A program made the translations under genes and the position numbers. Below, piece by piece: positions 1-19,911 of a stretch of 64,000 nt of DNA. Under the pieces are notes generated by a model that worked only from the letters and a program-made list of their open reading frames with translations, was not told the origin of the DNA and did not search any database. The number at the start of each line of letters is the position of its first letter. The stretch's first letter is position 1. Where the stretch lies: positions 2,410,499 through 2,474,498 of the forward strand of contig NZ_CP120131.1 in assembly GCF_034039665.1 (NCBI RefSeq), in the 5' to 3' direction. This DNA is from Mammaliicoccus sp. Dog046. GTDB taxonomy: Bacteria; Bacillota; Bacilli; Staphylococcales; Staphylococcaceae.

Positions 1-1129
<1,129 letters not shown>

Positions 1130-1301
1130 TAATATTTCCTTATACATCACTGTTTAAGAAAATAAATGTTATTAATCTGTGATGTCGTCTAAAAAGACGA
1201 CGCGCGATTATTAAGCTTGAATTTCGTTAGAAATTCACTCGGTTTTTTGCTTGGTAAAATCTATTTGCTTACTTATCTAGTTTTCAATGTGCAATTAAAA
1301 A

Positions 1302-1378
<77 letters not shown>

Positions 1379-1462
1379 ATTCTATTTTTGAATGTTAAAA
1401 TAAACATTCAAAACTGAATACAATATGTCTACGCAATTCCATGACCTAATGGTCATTCCGTA

Positions 1463-3027
<1,565 letters not shown>

Positions 3028-3164
3028 AAGAAGTAAGCTTGATTAGCTCTTTTTGATTGGTTAAGCCAATCACTCTTGAAAGTACTAATAGTACTCAAAT
3101 TATTGGAATTAACGTTGACATATTGTCATTCAGTTTTCAATGTTCATTTGTCTCACAAGAAACA

Positions 3165-3193
3165 ATTATACTCTCTTTGATATCTTGTGTCAA
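3165..3193 (-). promoter_or_regulatory. rRNA operon 1 promoter
   Basis: On the minus strand TTGACA (3188-3193) and TATAAT (3165-3170) are separated by exactly 17 nt, a perfect sigma-A consensus. It lies about 140 nt upstream of the 16S 5' end and directly after the terminator of operon 2. Operon 1 therefore has its own promoter and need not depend on read-through. Confidence 0.9.
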
Positions 3194-3226
3194 CATTTAA
3201 TTCAACTTTTTTCGAGATTTTTTCAA

Positions 3227-3246
3227 GAAAAAAAGACCTAATGGTC
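3227..3246 (-). terminator. rRNA operon 2 terminator
   Basis: On the minus strand a short GACC-ATTA-GGTC hairpin is followed by a run of seven T, immediately downstream of the operon 2 5S gene and upstream of the operon 1 promoter. The stem is only about 4-5 bp, so termination may be partial. Confidence 0.65.
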
Positions 3247-3259
3247 AAAATTGAATTTT

Positions 3260-3374
3260 GCCCGGCAACGTCCTACTCTCGCGGAACGTAAGTCCAACTA
3301 CCATCGGCGCTAAAGAGCTTAACTTCTGTGTTCGGCATGGGAACAGGTGTGACCTCTTTGCCATCATCACCAGA
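3260..3374 (-). rRNA. 5S ribosomal RNA, operon 2
   Basis: A 115-nt 5S rRNA beginning TCTGGTGATGATGGC and ending GCCGGGCA on the minus strand. It is the last gene of operon 2, downstream of the 23S gene. It is identical to the operon 3 copy but differs from the 5S at 9052-9166 at two positions (ATGATGG instead of ACGATGG, and CCCATGCC instead of CCCGTGCC). Confidence 0.98.
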
Positions 3375-3462
3375 CAAATAGTAAAAATATTAAGAATGAT
3401 ATTACACATTCAAAACTAGATAGTAAGCAGATTTTACGGCATAAACCGAGTTAAAAATTTTG

Positions 3463-6386
<2,924 letters not shown>

Positions 6387-6627
6387 TAATATTTCCTTAT
6401 ACATCACTGTTTAAGAAAATAAATGTTATTAATCTGTGATGTCGTCTAAAAAGACGACGCGCGATTATTAAGCTTGAATTTCGTTAGAAATTCACTCGGT
6501 TTTTTTGCTTGGTAAAATCTATTTGCTTACTTATCTAGTTTTCAATGTGCAATGTGAATGTTAAATAAACATTCAAAACTGAATACAATATGTCTACGCT
6601 ATTCCATGACCTAATGGTCATTCCGTA

Positions 6628-8192
<1,565 letters not shown>

Positions 8193-8329
8193 AAGAAGTA
8201 AGCTTGATTAGCTCTTTTTGATTGGTTAAGCCAATCACTCTTGAAGTACTAATAGTACTCAAATTATTGGAATTAACGTTGACATATTGTCATTCAGTTT
8301 TCAATGTTCATACTCTATTTTAATAATAA

Positions 8330-8405
8330 TGGTGGAGACTAGCGGGATCGAACCGCTGACCTCCTGCGTGCAAAGCAGGCGCTCTCCCATCTGAGCTAAG
8401 CCCCC
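8330..8405 (-). tRNA. tRNA-Ala (anticodon UGC)
   Basis: A 76-nt tRNA with encoded CCA, anticodon UGC in the TTTGCAC loop and acceptor stem GGGGGCT. It is the last of eight tRNA genes between the leading 5S gene and the 16S gene of operon 2. Confidence 0.97.
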
Positions 8406-8422
8406 ATAAGTATTAATAGAAG

Positions 8423-8496
8423 TCGGGAAGACAGGATTCGAACCTGCGACCCCTTGGTCCCAAACCAAGTGCTCTACCAAGCTGAGCTACTTCCCG
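8423..8496 (-). tRNA. tRNA-Pro (anticodon UGG)
   Basis: A 74-nt tRNA starting CGGGAAGTAGCTCAG with anticodon UGG. CCA is not encoded: the acceptor ends ...CTTCCCGA followed by CT. It is the only tRNA of this cluster without an encoded CCA. Confidence 0.97.
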
Positions 8497-8506
8497 TTAT
8501 TTAAAA

Positions 8507-8583
8507 TGGCGCGCCCGAGAGGAGTCGAACCCCTAGCCTCTTGATCCGTAGTCAAACGCTCTATCCAATTGAGCTACGGGCGC
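8507..8583 (-). tRNA. tRNA-Arg (anticodon ACG)
   Basis: A 77-nt tRNA with encoded CCA, acceptor GCGCCCG/CGGGCGC and loop CTACGGA. The ACG anticodon would be deaminated to ICG by TadA to read CGU, CGC and CGA codons. Confidence 0.97.
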
Positions 8584-8590
8584 TAAAAAA

Positions 8591-8679
8591 TGGTGCCGAG
8601 GACCGGAATCGAACCGGTACGGTAATCACTTACCGCAGGATTTTAAGTCCTGTGCGTCTGCCAGTTCCGCCACCCCGGC
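8591..8679 (-). tRNA. tRNA-Leu (anticodon UAA)
   Basis: An 89-nt class II tRNA with a long variable arm, encoded CCA, acceptor GCCGGGG and anticodon UAA. Confidence 0.97.
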
Positions 8680-8695
8680 AAGAAAAAAATAATAA

Positions 8696-8770
8696 TGGAG
8701 CGGAAGACGGGATTCGAACCCGCGACCCCAACCTTGGCAAGGTTGTATTCTACCGCTGAACTACTTCCGC
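8696..8770 (-). tRNA. tRNA-Gly (anticodon GCC)
   Basis: A 75-nt tRNA with encoded CCA, acceptor GCGGAAG/CTTCCGC and anticodon GCC in the TTGCCAA loop. The T-arm reads GGTTCGAATCC, the normal form for a translational tRNA. Confidence 0.97.
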
Positions 8771-8798
8771 TAAATAATTATTTTTATATTAAATATAA

Positions 8799-8874
8799 TG
8801 GTGAGCCATAGAGGATTCGAACCTCTGACCCTCTGATTAAAAGTCAGATGCTCTACCAACTGAGCTAATGGCTC
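8799..8874 (-). tRNA. tRNA-Lys (anticodon UUU)
   Basis: A 76-nt tRNA with encoded CCA, acceptor GAGCCAT and anticodon UUU in the CTTTTAA loop. Confidence 0.97.
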
Positions 8875-8881
8875 TAAAAAA

Positions 8882-8957
<76 letters not shown>

Positions 8958-8962
8958 GAAAA

Positions 8963-9038
8963 TGGTGGAGAATGACGGGTTCGAACCGCCGACCCTCTGC
9001 TTGTAAGGCAGATGCTCTCCCAGCTGAGCTAATTCTCC
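8963..9038 (-). tRNA. tRNA-Val (anticodon UAC)
   Basis: A 76-nt tRNA with encoded CCA, acceptor GGAGAAT/ATTCTCC and anticodon UAC. It is the first tRNA of the cluster, 13 nt downstream of the leading 5S gene. Confidence 0.97.
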
Positions 9039-9051
9039 AATAAACATCACT

Positions 9052-9166
9052 GCCCGGCAACGTCCTACTCTCGCGGAACGTAAGTCCAACTACCATCGGC
9101 GCTAAAGAGCTTAACTTCTGTGTTCGGCACGGGAACAGGTGTGACCTCTTTGCCATCGTCACCAGA
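9052..9166 (-). rRNA. 5S ribosomal RNA leading the tRNA-operon 2 unit
   Basis: A 115-nt 5S gene that precedes, rather than follows, its rRNA unit. The transcription order is 5S, eight tRNAs, 16S, 23S, second 5S. It differs from the other two 5S copies at two positions that look unlinked by pairing. It lies about 30 nt downstream of a sigma-A promoter, so it is the first gene of the transcript. Confidence 0.97.
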
Positions 9167-9198
9167 CAATGTTTTTTCGTTTTTGTCTTACCTTATAT

Positions 9199-9227
9199 AT
9201 TATAAAGAACTTATCAAGGCATTTCAA
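9199..9227 (-). promoter_or_regulatory. Proximal promoter (P2) of the 5S-tRNA-rRNA operon 2 unit
   Basis: On the minus strand TTGAAA (9222-9227) and TATAAT (9199-9204) are spaced by 17 nt, just upstream of the leading 5S gene. With the distal promoter at 9305-9333 it forms the tandem P1/P2 arrangement common in Firmicutes rRNA operons. The 387-nt gap 9167-9553 holds these two promoters and the lysS terminator; I see no gene in it. Confidence 0.8.
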
Positions 9228-9304
9228 TAGTAAATTTTACACCTTATTAACTTTCTTTACAAACATCTCGAATTGATATGCGTCCTGTTTCCAGCGACTT
9301 TTAT

Positions 9305-9333
9305 ATAATACACAATTTATAAACACACGTCAA
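9305..9333 (-). promoter_or_regulatory. Distal promoter (P1) of the 5S-tRNA-rRNA operon 2 unit
   Basis: On the minus strand TTGACG (9328-9333) and TATTAT (9305-9310) are separated by 17 nt, about 140 nt upstream of the 5S gene. Confidence 0.7.
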
Positions 9334-9469
9334 CACTTTTGGAGAAAAAACTTTCGTTTTTATCAATTTATACTTGAAACCGATCTAATACAGACTGTAT
9401 TCACGCTTTTACATACTTTTTACACGCAATTTCAATAACGTAGGCTCCATTTAAATATATCTATTATCT

Positions 9470-9511
9470 AAAAAACCTTCAATCCTATTTAAAATTTCTT
9501 AGGATTGAAGG
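9470..9511 (-). terminator. lysS terminator
   Basis: An 11-bp perfect inverted repeat (CCTTCAATCCT at 9476-9486 and its complement at 9501-9511) lies 43 nt after the lysS stop. On the minus strand it is followed by a T run, so it is a typical Rho-independent terminator separating lysS from the rRNA promoters. Confidence 0.9.
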
Positions 9512-9553
9512 AACAATTTTTACTATCTTCTATTAATAAATCACTTTGATTTA

Positions 9554-11092
<1,539 letters not shown>

Positions 11093-11164
11093 TCATTGAC
11101 GAATCATTCAAGAATAGTTACTAACTCACCTTTTGTTTCGAGTGATTATTCATCTCAACATTTT

Positions 11165-11652
11165 TTAATTTCTTTCACTATTATACTTTACTACTTGTTC
11201 GTCGTTTGGCAATAGCTCCCATATATATTTCTTAGATATTGGCTCAACCACATTTGAGGCGATATCGTTTAGTGGTATCATCACAAACGCTCTTTCTGTC
11301 ATTCTCGGATGTGGGACTTCTAGATCTGGTGATTGAATCACAGATTGATCATATAGCAAAATATCTATATCAATTGTACGCGGACCCCATCTTTCAACTC
11401 TAACACGATGAAGTTGTTGTTCAACCGTCATACAAACATTTAATAACTCTGATGATTCTAATTCTGTTGAGATTTCAATACACATGTTTAAGAAATCAGG
11501 TTGCTCTGTATATCCTACTGGCTTTGTTTCATATATCGGAGAAATCTTTGTTACTTCAATACCGTTCACTGCATTCAGCGATTGGATTGCTTCTTCTAAT
11601 AGAAGTTGCCTATCTCCCATATTACTTCCTAAACCTAAATATGCGATATGCA

Positions 11653-11653
<1 letters not shown>
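11165..11653 (-). CDS. folK: 2-amino-4-hydroxy-6-hydroxymethyldihydropteridine diphosphokinase
   Basis: Transfers pyrophosphate from ATP to 6-hydroxymethyl-dihydropterin in folate synthesis. The 162-residue protein shows the N-terminal LGLGSNMGDR (6-15) and the HPPK signature RWGPRTIDIDILL (88-100), where D95 and D97 are the magnesium-binding aspartates. It overlaps folB by one nucleotide and is the last gene of the folP-folB-folK operon. The product goes to FolP, encoded two genes upstream. Confidence 0.97.
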
Positions 11654-12967
<1,314 letters not shown>

Positions 12968-12989
12968 TCATTTATTCTATTTATATAAC

Positions 12990-13919
12990 TTAGTCTTCGA
13001 AAGCATATAAAGGAGTAGATAGGTAACGTTCACCATTACTTGGTAATACTGTTACAACTGTTTTTCCTTCGCCTAATTCTTTTGCTTTTTTCAATGCAGC
13101 TACAATAGCAGCTCCTGATGAAATTCCGCCAAGAATACCTTCTTCTTTAGCAACTTTACGAGACATTTCCATTGCTTCTTCGTTACCAACTTTAATAACG
13201 TCATCATAAATATTAGTATTTAATGTATCCGGAACAAATCCAGCACCTAAACCTTGTAATTTATGAGGTCCAGGATTTCCACCACTTAAAATAGGTGAAG
13301 CTTCTGGTTCAATAGCAACAATTTGTACATTAGGATATTTGCCTTTTAACACTTTACCAGCTCCTGATAAAGTACCACCTGTACCTACACCAGCTAAGAA
13401 AGCATCAATTTCTGTGCCTTCAAATTGTTCTAATAATTCAGGTCCAGTTGTTAATTCATGCACTTTAGGGTTTGCAGGATTTTCAAATTGTTGTGGTTCA
13501 AAGTATCCTTTTTCTTCACTTAATTCTTTAGCTTTTTTGATTGCGCCTTTCATACCTTCAGCACCAGGTGTTAAAACAAGTTCAGCACCGTATGCTTTTA
13601 ATAGTGAGCGACGTTCGCTACTCATTGTATCAGGCATTACAAATACTGCTTTATAGCCTTTTGCAGCAGCAACCATCGCAAGACCAATACCTGTATTACC
13701 AGATGTAGGTTCAATAATTGTGTCGCCTGGTTTGATTTTGCCATCTTTTTCAGCAGCTTCAATCATTGCTAAACCAATTCTATCTTTCACAGAACTACCT
13801 GGGTTTTGATATTCTAATTTAACATAAACGTCAGCAGAACCCTCTTCTACCACATTATTTAATTTAACTACAGGTGTATCACCTATAAGTTCAACGATAT
13901 TATTTACTCTCTTAGCCAT
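12990..13919 (-). CDS. cysK: Cysteine synthase A (O-acetylserine sulfhydrylase)
   Basis: PLP enzyme that makes cysteine from O-acetylserine and sulfide. The 309-residue protein carries the PLP lysine K45 in SSVKDRIG, the substrate loop PTSGNTG (71-77) and the phosphate-binding GVGTGGT loop. The start ATG follows AGGAGTG. It appears monocistronic, with a terminator downstream. The 104-nt upstream region contains TATAAT within a GATATA/TATATC dyad (13967-13983). CymR control is plausible from other staphylococci but I cannot confirm an operator. Confidence 0.97.
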   Translation of the reverse strand: MAKRVNNIVELIGDTPVVKLNNVVEEGSADVYVKLEYQNPGSSVKDRIGLAMIEAAEKDGKIKPGDTIIEPTSGNTGIGLAMVAAAKGYKAVFVMPDTMSSERRSLLKAYGAELVLTPGAEGMKGAIKKAKELSEEKGYFEPQQFENPANPKVHELTTGPELLEQFEGTEIDAFLAGVGTGGTLSGAGKVLKGKYPNVQIVAIEPEASPILSGGNPGPHKLQGLGAGFVPDTLNTNIYDDVIKVGNEEAMEMSRKVAKEEGILGGISSGAAIVAALKKAKELGEGKTVVTVLPSNGERYLSTPLYAFED

Positions 13920-14023
13920 ATATCTTTCACTCCTAAACAGTATTTTATACCTTAGTTCATTTATCGGATATATTGATTATATCAAAAGTTCCATTAAAGT
14001 GAAAGTATTTACTAAACAACTTT

Positions 14024-14902
14024 TTATTTAGCTCGTTTAAGATCAATTAAGTCTTGTTCAGAAAACTGATATTTTGAACGACAGAAATGGCATTCCGCTT
14101 CAGCGCCGTGATCTTCTTCAATCATTGCATCAATTTCAGCTTCTCCAAGCCCTTTAATGGCATTTAAGAATTTCTCTCTTGAACAATTACATTTAAATTC
14201 AACATCCATCTTATCAATCATACGTGTATTTTCTTTTCCTAATACAGTTTCAATGATTTCTTCAGGAGATAAACCTCTATCTATTAATTTAGAAACAGGC
14301 TCCATTTCATTAATTTTTTTCTCTATTGCAGAAATTGTTTCTTCTGACGCACCCGGCATTAATTGAATAACAAATCCACCAGCAGCTTTAATTGTATTAT
14401 CTGGATTAACAAGTACGCCTAAACCAACAGCTGACGGAACTTGTTCACTTGTAACGAAGTAATAAGTAAAATCTTCTCCTAGTTCACCTGAAACAATCGG
14501 CGTTGATCCTGTAAAGTAATCCTTCAAACCAATATCTTTTACAACACTCAACATTCCGTCTGTACCAACCGCACGTCTTACATCTAATTTACCTTGATCA
14601 TTTAACGGGAAGTGTGTTTGTGGGTTTTCAACATATCCCCTAACTTCTCCCTTTGCGTTAGCGTCGACCATCATCTTACCAATTGGTCCGCCTCCATCTA
14701 TTGTAACTGTTAATTTTTCTTCATTTTTTAACATTGAACCCATAATTACACCAGCAGTCATTGATCTACCAAGTGCTGCTGATGCTGTTGGCCATGTATA
14801 ATGACGCGTCTGTGCTTCTTGTACTGTTTTTGTTGTTTTTACAGCGAATGCTCTAACTTCATCATTAAAAGCTAATCCTCTTACTAAATAATCTTGTGTC
14901 AT
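14024..14902 (-). CDS. hslO: Redox-regulated chaperone Hsp33
   Basis: Cytoplasmic holdase that binds unfolding proteins under oxidative stress. The 292-residue protein has the Hsp33 fold and the C-terminal zinc switch: CxC at C238/C240 and CxxC at C271/C274. Oxidation of these cysteines releases zinc and activates the chaperone in the family. It lies downstream of ftsH after a terminator hairpin, so it probably has its own promoter in part. Confidence 0.97.
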   Translation of the reverse strand: MTQDYLVRGLAFNDEVRAFAVKTTKTVQEAQTRHYTWPTASAALGRSMTAGVIMGSMLKNEEKLTVTIDGGGPIGKMMVDANAKGEVRGYVENPQTHFPLNDQGKLDVRRAVGTDGMLSVVKDIGLKDYFTGSTPIVSGELGEDFTYYFVTSEQVPSAVGLGVLVNPDNTIKAAGGFVIQLMPGASEETISAIEKKINEMEPVSKLIDRGLSPEEIIETVLGKENTRMIDKMDVEFKCNCSREKFLNAIKGLGEAEIDAMIEEDHGAEAECHFCRSKYQFSEQDLIDLKRAK

Positions 14903-14921
14903 TTTTATACTCCTTCTTTTT

Positions 14922-14959
14922 AAAAAAAGCCCCTCTCAATCAACATATTGAAAGGGACT
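14922..14959 (-). terminator. ftsH terminator
   Basis: On the minus strand AGTCCCTTTCAAT and ATTGAGAGGGGCT form a 13-bp hairpin with one mismatch, followed by seven T. It sits between the ftsH stop and the hslO start. Confidence 0.9.
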
Positions 14960-14967
14960 TTGTAATA

Positions 14968-17061
14968 TTATTCTTTACGATCTGTCGGTTTATTGTCGCC
15001 TAGGTCATCGATATTTGGTTCTTCTTTATGTGCTGGTTCATCAGATTTATCTTCACGCGTTGTATCGTGAGAAGTTTCTTCTTTAACCTCATCATAAGAT
15101 TTACCTACTTCTTTATCTTCAATATCTAATGTACCTTCTTGTTCAGTTAAGTCACCTTTATATTTATCTTCATCTGATTCTTCTGTTTGGTTAACATGAG
15201 AATCATCATATTTAACTTCTGGTAACTTACCTTCATTAAATAACGATTGAATTTGTTCAGCAACTAACGTTTCTTCGACTAATAAAGTCTTCGCAATTAA
15301 TTCTAATTGAGATTGATGCTCTGTAAGAATTTGCTTACAACGATCATATTGTTCTTTGATAATACGTTGAACTTCTGAATCAATTTCATAAGCAATTTGA
15401 TCTGAATAGTTAGGTTCAGATTGCATATCTTTACCTAAGAATACTTGGCCGCTATCTGTGCTACCAAATTGCAGTGGACCTAATTTCTTACTCATACCAT
15501 ATTCAGTAACCATCTTACGTGCAATATTTGTTGCACGTTGGAAGTCATTATGCGCACCAGTTGATGCTTCTCCGAATATGATTTCCTCAGATACACGTCC
15601 ACCAAGTAATCCAACAATTTTATCTAACAATTCAGGTTCAGTCATAAAGTAACGATCTTCTTTTGGAAGCATCATTGCGTAACCACCAGCTTGACCACGT
15701 GGTACGATTGTAACTTTGTGAACCATCTCAGCTTCATCTAATACACAACCAATAATTGTATGACCTGCTTCATGATAAGCAACAATATTTTTTTCTTTTT
15801 CAGAAATCATTCTTGTTTTCTTAGCAGGACCTGCTATAACTCTATCTGTCGCTTCTTCTATATCTCTCATGTCGATTTTCGTTTTATTTGAACGTGCAGC
15901 TACTAATGATGCTTCGTTCAATAAGTTTTCTAAATCTGCGCCAGAGAAACCTGGTGTTCTTTGAGAAATAGCTTTTAAATCAACAGTTTCATCTAAAGGT
16001 TTATTACGTGCATGTACTTTAAGTACTGCTTCACGTCCTCTTACATCTGGACGACCAACTTGAATTTGTCTGTCAAAACGACCTGGACGTAATAATGCTG
16101 GATCTAGAATGTCAGGGCGGTTTGTTGCAGCAATCATTATGATGCCTTCGTTCTCACCGAATCCGTCCATTTCTACAAGTAATTGGTTCAATGTTTGTTC
16201 ACGCTCATCGTGACCACCACCAACACCAGCACCACGCTGACGTCCAACTGCATCAATCTCATCAATAAAGATGATACAAGGTGCATTTTTCTTAGCATTT
16301 TCAAACAAGTCACGTACACGGCTTGCACCAACACCAACAAACATCTCAACGAAATCAGAACCACTGATTGAGAAGAATGGTGTTCCTGCTTCACCCGCAA
16401 CTGCTCTAGCTAGTAATGTCTTACCTGTACCAGGAGGACCAACGAGTAAGACACCTTTAGGTATACGTGCGCCCATTTTCTTGAATTTACGATTATCTTT
16501 AAGGAAATCAACAATTTCCACTAACTCTTGTTTCTCTTCGTCTGCACCGGCTACATCTGAGAAGCGCACACGTTTTTTCTGGTTATCATAAAGTTTTGCT
16601 TTTGATTTACCAAAGTTCATTACACGGCCGCCGCCACCGCCGCCGCCTTGCATTTGACTCAAGAAGAATATAAATAAAAATGCAATAATTAAAACAGGGA
16701 TAAGCGTTGTTAATACACTTACGAACACACTTTGTTTTTCTTCTTCTTTAACATTAAACTTCAAATCATTTTGCTTTTCAGCAGTTGATGTGATTTTTTT
16801 CAAATCATCCTGATTGTTAAATAAGATAGAAGATGTATAAGTTTTGTCTTTACCTTTTTTCAATTCTCCGCTAACCATATATACATTTTGTTCAGGTTGA
16901 ATCGTTAGCGTTTTTAAATCGCCTTTTTCAAGCTTCGTCATAAACTCATTATATGTAAGCTGTTTTGGTGATTGTCCATTACCATTAATGAACTGAAATA
17001 CACCAAATAGGACGATAGCTAAAAGCGCAATCATTAATATATTACGAAAAGCTTTTTGCAT
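14968..17061 (-). CDS. ftsH: ATP-dependent zinc metalloprotease FtsH
   Basis: Membrane-anchored AAA+ protease that degrades membrane and short-lived cytosolic proteins. The 697-residue protein has TM1 (about 8-25), an extracytoplasmic domain, TM2 (112-134) and a glycine-rich linker (139-145). The AAA domain follows, with Walker A GPPGTGKT (208-215), Walker B FIDEID (265-270) and second region of homology (about 313-330). The zinc motif is HEAGH (430-434). The last 70 residues are highly acidic and low complexity, as in other staphylococcal FtsH. It follows hpt in the tilS-hpt-ftsH order common in Firmicutes. Confidence 0.98.
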   Translation of the reverse strand: MQKAFRNILMIALLAIVLFGVFQFINGNGQSPKQLTYNEFMTKLEKGDLKTLTIQPEQNVYMVSGELKKGKDKTYTSSILFNNQDDLKKITSTAEKQNDLKFNVKEEEKQSVFVSVLTTLIPVLIIAFLFIFFLSQMQGGGGGGGRVMNFGKSKAKLYDNQKKRVRFSDVAGADEEKQELVEIVDFLKDNRKFKKMGARIPKGVLLVGPPGTGKTLLARAVAGEAGTPFFSISGSDFVEMFVGVGASRVRDLFENAKKNAPCIIFIDEIDAVGRQRGAGVGGGHDEREQTLNQLLVEMDGFGENEGIIMIAATNRPDILDPALLRPGRFDRQIQVGRPDVRGREAVLKVHARNKPLDETVDLKAISQRTPGFSGADLENLLNEASLVAARSNKTKIDMRDIEEATDRVIAGPAKKTRMISEKEKNIVAYHEAGHTIIGCVLDEAEMVHKVTIVPRGQAGGYAMMLPKEDRYFMTEPELLDKIVGLLGGRVSEEIIFGEASTGAHNDFQRATNIARKMVTEYGMSKKLGPLQFGSTDSGQVFLGKDMQSEPNYSDQIAYEIDSEVQRIIKEQYDRCKQILTEHQSQLELIAKTLLVEETLVAEQIQSLFNEGKLPEVKYDDSHVNQTEESDEDKYKGDLTEQEGTLDIEDKEVGKSYDEVKEETSHDTTREDKSDEPAHKEEPNIDDLGDNKPTDRKE

Positions 17062-17153
17062 TCACTTTGTCCTCCTACTCAATTAATAAAACTAAGAAAA
17101 ATTTTACCATATTTATAAATTCTTATGCTAGTAATTAACCTCAATCACAACTA

Positions 17154-17690
17154 TCATTGATATATTTCTGGTTTAAGTGTACCAATGTATGGTAAGTTAC
17201 GATATTTTTCAGCAAAATCAAGTCCGTAACCAACTACAAACTCATCAGGAATTTTTTCTCCTACATATTTTGCTTCAATATCTACTTTACGTTTCATTGG
17301 TTTATCTAACAATGTAACAATTTCAATTGATTTTACATTTCTGTATTTCAATAAATCTACAATAGAATTTAAAGTTGTACCCGTTTCTAAGATATCTTCA
17401 ATGATAATTACATCTCTATTATCAACTGATGTGCCTAAATCTTTTAATATTTTCACTTCACCTGTCGATTCAGTTCCACCATGATAACTAGATACATCCA
17501 TAAAATCGATTTCAATATGTGTATCTATACATTTAATTAAATCAGCCATAAACATAATCGAACCTTTAAGGATACCCACACAGATTGGCGTTTTACCTTT
17601 GTAATCTTCAGTAATCTGTTTCCCTAATGCTTTACATCTTTCTTGAATCTGCTCCTCCGAAAGTACAACAGATTTAATCGAATCTTTCAT
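17154..17690 (-). CDS. hpt: Hypoxanthine phosphoribosyltransferase
   Basis: Salvages hypoxanthine and guanine to IMP and GMP using PRPP. The 178-residue protein shows the PRPP-binding loop VIIIEDILETGTT (95-107) and the conserved IDFMDVSSYHG region (61-71). It overlaps the tilS stop by one nucleotide, so translation is likely coupled. In Bacillus, TilS and Hpt interact to activate ftsH transcription; the tilS-hpt-ftsH order here would suit that, but it is inference. Confidence 0.97.
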   Translation of the reverse strand: MKDSIKSVVLSEEQIQERCKALGKQITEDYKGKTPICVGILKGSIMFMADLIKCIDTHIEIDFMDVSSYHGGTESTGEVKILKDLGTSVDNRDVIIIEDILETGTTLNSIVDLLKYRNVKSIEIVTLLDKPMKRKVDIEAKYVGEKIPDEFVVGYGLDFAEKYRNLPYIGTLKPEIYQ

Positions 17691-18955
17691 TAAATGTCAT
17701 CTCCAATATAAGTAATAGTTAATGTGTTTTTAAAATAAAAGTCTTTCCAAATGTCACCAACAGCAACAATTTCATTTTCGGACAATAGAATCGGACAACG
17801 ATCTCTCTCGTGTATATCCATTTTATTATCGATCATGATTCTGTTTACTTTTTTGTGATGTTTATTTCCCCGGTTATAAAACTGAATACGATCTCCTGAC
17901 AATCTCTTTCTTACAAATAAAGGTGATGCTATGTCTTTCGTTTCAATTAACCAATTCCCAAAAATATATTGTTCATCACGATTAATAAATGTTGAATTTA
18001 CATTGAACTCAATATCTTCACATAGTAATAATTTATCATATGCCACTATAAACTGCCAATCATCAGATATTGAAAACACAGATTGTTTATCAAAATTCTC
18101 AAATACATTGACCCATTCGTGATATGCCTTCACACTAAACTGCCGTTTGACGTGCTGTTCAGTTAATTGATCCAAAATCTCAACCTTTACTAAACGATTC
18201 AATTTATTAAAAGCGTGCCTATCAATAATGACGTGATTATCTGATTGAATAACACTTTCCATAAACAACACTGCTTGTTCTTTTACCAAATCTCTTGCAT
18301 CATTCATCCATTGATTTAATTCAATCAAATGTTGCGTTGAGAATTCTTGTCGTTGTTCAATAGATGGTAATAGTTGGTTTCGCACATAGTTACGTGCATA
18401 TTTAGACGATTGATTAGATTCATCTTCAAAATATGGAACATCGTTTTCACGTTGATATTGTTTGATTGCAGATTTAGACATATCCAACAATGGTCTAACA
18501 AGCTTATATCCAGGTCGATCTTGCACCGCTTCAATACCCATTGATGCACGTCCAATTCTTCCAGTGTATAACCTGTAAGTGATTGTTTCTTTCAAATCAT
18601 CTAGATGATGCGCAGTAAGCAATACATTACTATGCGTTGCATGCATCATTTCATCAAACCATGCATAACGCAAATGCCTCGAAGCATCTTGAATACTCTT
18701 ATTCTGATCAACAAATGCCGATAAGTCTAACGCTTTAACATACAACGGTATACCTTGTTCATCACAATACGACTGAATAAATGCCGCTTCATCTTTTGAT
18801 TCGTCTCTTAAACCATGATTCACATGTAAACAAATCAATTGCTTATACGTATGTTTGTATGTCGTATTTAACATGTGTAAGAGTGTCATGCTATCTATCC
18901 CTGTTGAAACGGCCAATGCTAGACAATCATCTTTATTCCAAGTTACTTCAAGCAT
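17690..18955 (-). CDS. tilS: tRNA(Ile)-lysidine synthase
   Basis: Converts C34 of the CAU-anticodon tRNA-Ile to lysidine so that it reads AUA. The 421-residue protein has an N-terminal PP-loop ATPase domain and C-terminal TilS domains. The PP-loop reads STGIDS (17-22) rather than the common SGGxDS, a variant I also recall from S. aureus. The LTAHHLDD motif of the family is present. It is transcribed after the S1-domain gene, separated by a terminator, and is coupled to hpt. Confidence 0.94.
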   Translation of the reverse strand: MLEVTWNKDDCLALAVSTGIDSMTLLHMLNTTYKHTYKQLICLHVNHGLRDESKDEAAFIQSYCDEQGIPLYVKALDLSAFVDQNKSIQDASRHLRYAWFDEMMHATHSNVLLTAHHLDDLKETITYRLYTGRIGRASMGIEAVQDRPGYKLVRPLLDMSKSAIKQYQRENDVPYFEDESNQSSKYARNYVRNQLLPSIEQRQEFSTQHLIELNQWMNDARDLVKEQAVLFMESVIQSDNHVIIDRHAFNKLNRLVKVEILDQLTEQHVKRQFSVKAYHEWVNVFENFDKQSVFSISDDWQFIVAYDKLLLCEDIEFNVNSTFINRDEQYIFGNWLIETKDIASPLFVRKRLSGDRIQFYNRGNKHHKKVNRIMIDNKMDIHERDRCPILLSENEIVAVGDIWKDFYFKNTLTITYIGDDI

Positions 18956-19000
18956 TGCTACACACCTCTATTTCAAAAAAGTTCACTCGTTCTATTCAAA

Positions 19001-19034
19001 ATAAAAAGAGGCTCTACAAATTAGCCTCTTTTAA
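19001..19034 (-). terminator. Terminator between the S1-domain gene and tilS
   Basis: An 8-bp hairpin AAGAGGCT/AGCCTCTT (19006-19013 and 19023-19030) with a TTTTTATTTT tail on the minus strand, directly after the S1-domain gene. Confidence 0.85.
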
Positions 19035-19044
19035 TTATTATAAA

Positions 19045-19428
19045 TTATCGTTTTGCACCTTTACCACCACGACGTGATTCAGTTTGTCTCTTAATAGACG
19101 TCAACTTATCCTCACTATCTTTTAAAAAGTTTGATAATTTTTTCTCAAAGTCTTCCGGCTTTGGTTCTTTCTTAGGTGCTTGACGTTTAGGTCTCTCTTT
19201 AGCTTTTTTAATAGATAAACTAATTTTACCGTCATCTGCTACTGTTAATACTTTAACTTCTACTTCATCGCCTACAGTTAAATGGTCATTCACGTTCTCG
19301 ACGTAGTTATCAGCCACTTCACTGATATGCACAAGGCCACTTTTACCTTCAGGTAATTCTACAAACGCACCAAAATTCTTAATACCTGTAACTTTCCCTT
19401 TGACTTTACTGCCTACTTCAATTGACAT
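19045..19428 (-). CDS. S1 RNA-binding domain protein (YabR-like)
   Basis: A 127-residue protein with one S1/OB RNA-binding domain (about 1-75; G-KVTGIKNFGAFVELPEG and GLVHISEVAD are diagnostic) and a basic Lys/Arg-rich tail. The family is found after divIC in Firmicutes. Its exact role is uncertain; homologues are described as ribosome-associated or general stress proteins. The start ATG lies 83 nt downstream of divIC. Confidence 0.9.
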   Translation of the reverse strand: MSIEVGSKVKGKVTGIKNFGAFVELPEGKSGLVHISEVADNYVENVNDHLTVGDEVEVKVLTVADDGKISLSIKKAKERPKRQAPKKEPKPEDFEKKLSNFLKDSEDKLTSIKRQTESRRGGKGAKR

Positions 19429-19511
19429 ATTATTACTGTATCCTCCTGATATAAATTCACTTTAATCTTATTATATGCTTCTATACTAAATTATACAACG
19501 TCATAAATAGA

Positions 19512-19895
19512 TTATTTATTTTTTTTCGTTTCTTTTTGATTTTCTGGTAATTTGAATATAATTTCGCCATCATTACTCAAGAAATATTCACTTCTTGCTA
19601 GCTTCTCTATATAATCTTTATCATTCAATCGTTTGATTTGTTCTTTCAGCTCTATTTCTTTATCCTGCATTTTTTCATATTCTGCTGCTTTTTCTTTTCT
19701 TTCTTGCGCTAATTCATCGTTTCTATTCTTCTGTAGAATAAGCATCGTAACCATAATCAAAATAATTAATATTAACACTCCACCAAATAAGGTCAGGCGC
19801 TTCCGTACCACTTGGCGCGTCTTACTGACAGTCTTCTTTTTCTTGTTTTGAGACTGTGTAAATTCATTATCTAAGTTTTTAATTTTTTGCGCCAT
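19512..19895 (-). CDS. divIC: Cell division protein DivIC (FtsB-like)
   Basis: Small bitopic septum protein that works with FtsL and DivIB to recruit or activate septal peptidoglycan synthesis. The 127-residue protein has a basic cytoplasmic N-terminus (1-34), one membrane segment (about 35-55) and an extracellular coiled coil (about 60-95). A short C-terminal region contains DYIEKLARSEYFLSNDGEIIF, typical of the DivIC/FtsB family. It lies 16 nt downstream of rqcP. Confidence 0.94.
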   Translation of the reverse strand: MAQKIKNLDNEFTQSQNKKKKTVSKTRQVVRKRLTLFGGVLILIILIMVTMLILQKNRNDELAQERKEKAAEYEKMQDKEIELKEQIKRLNDKDYIEKLARSEYFLSNDGEIIFKLPENQKETKKNK

Positions 19896-19911
19896 ATACG
19901 ACCCTCCTTAT

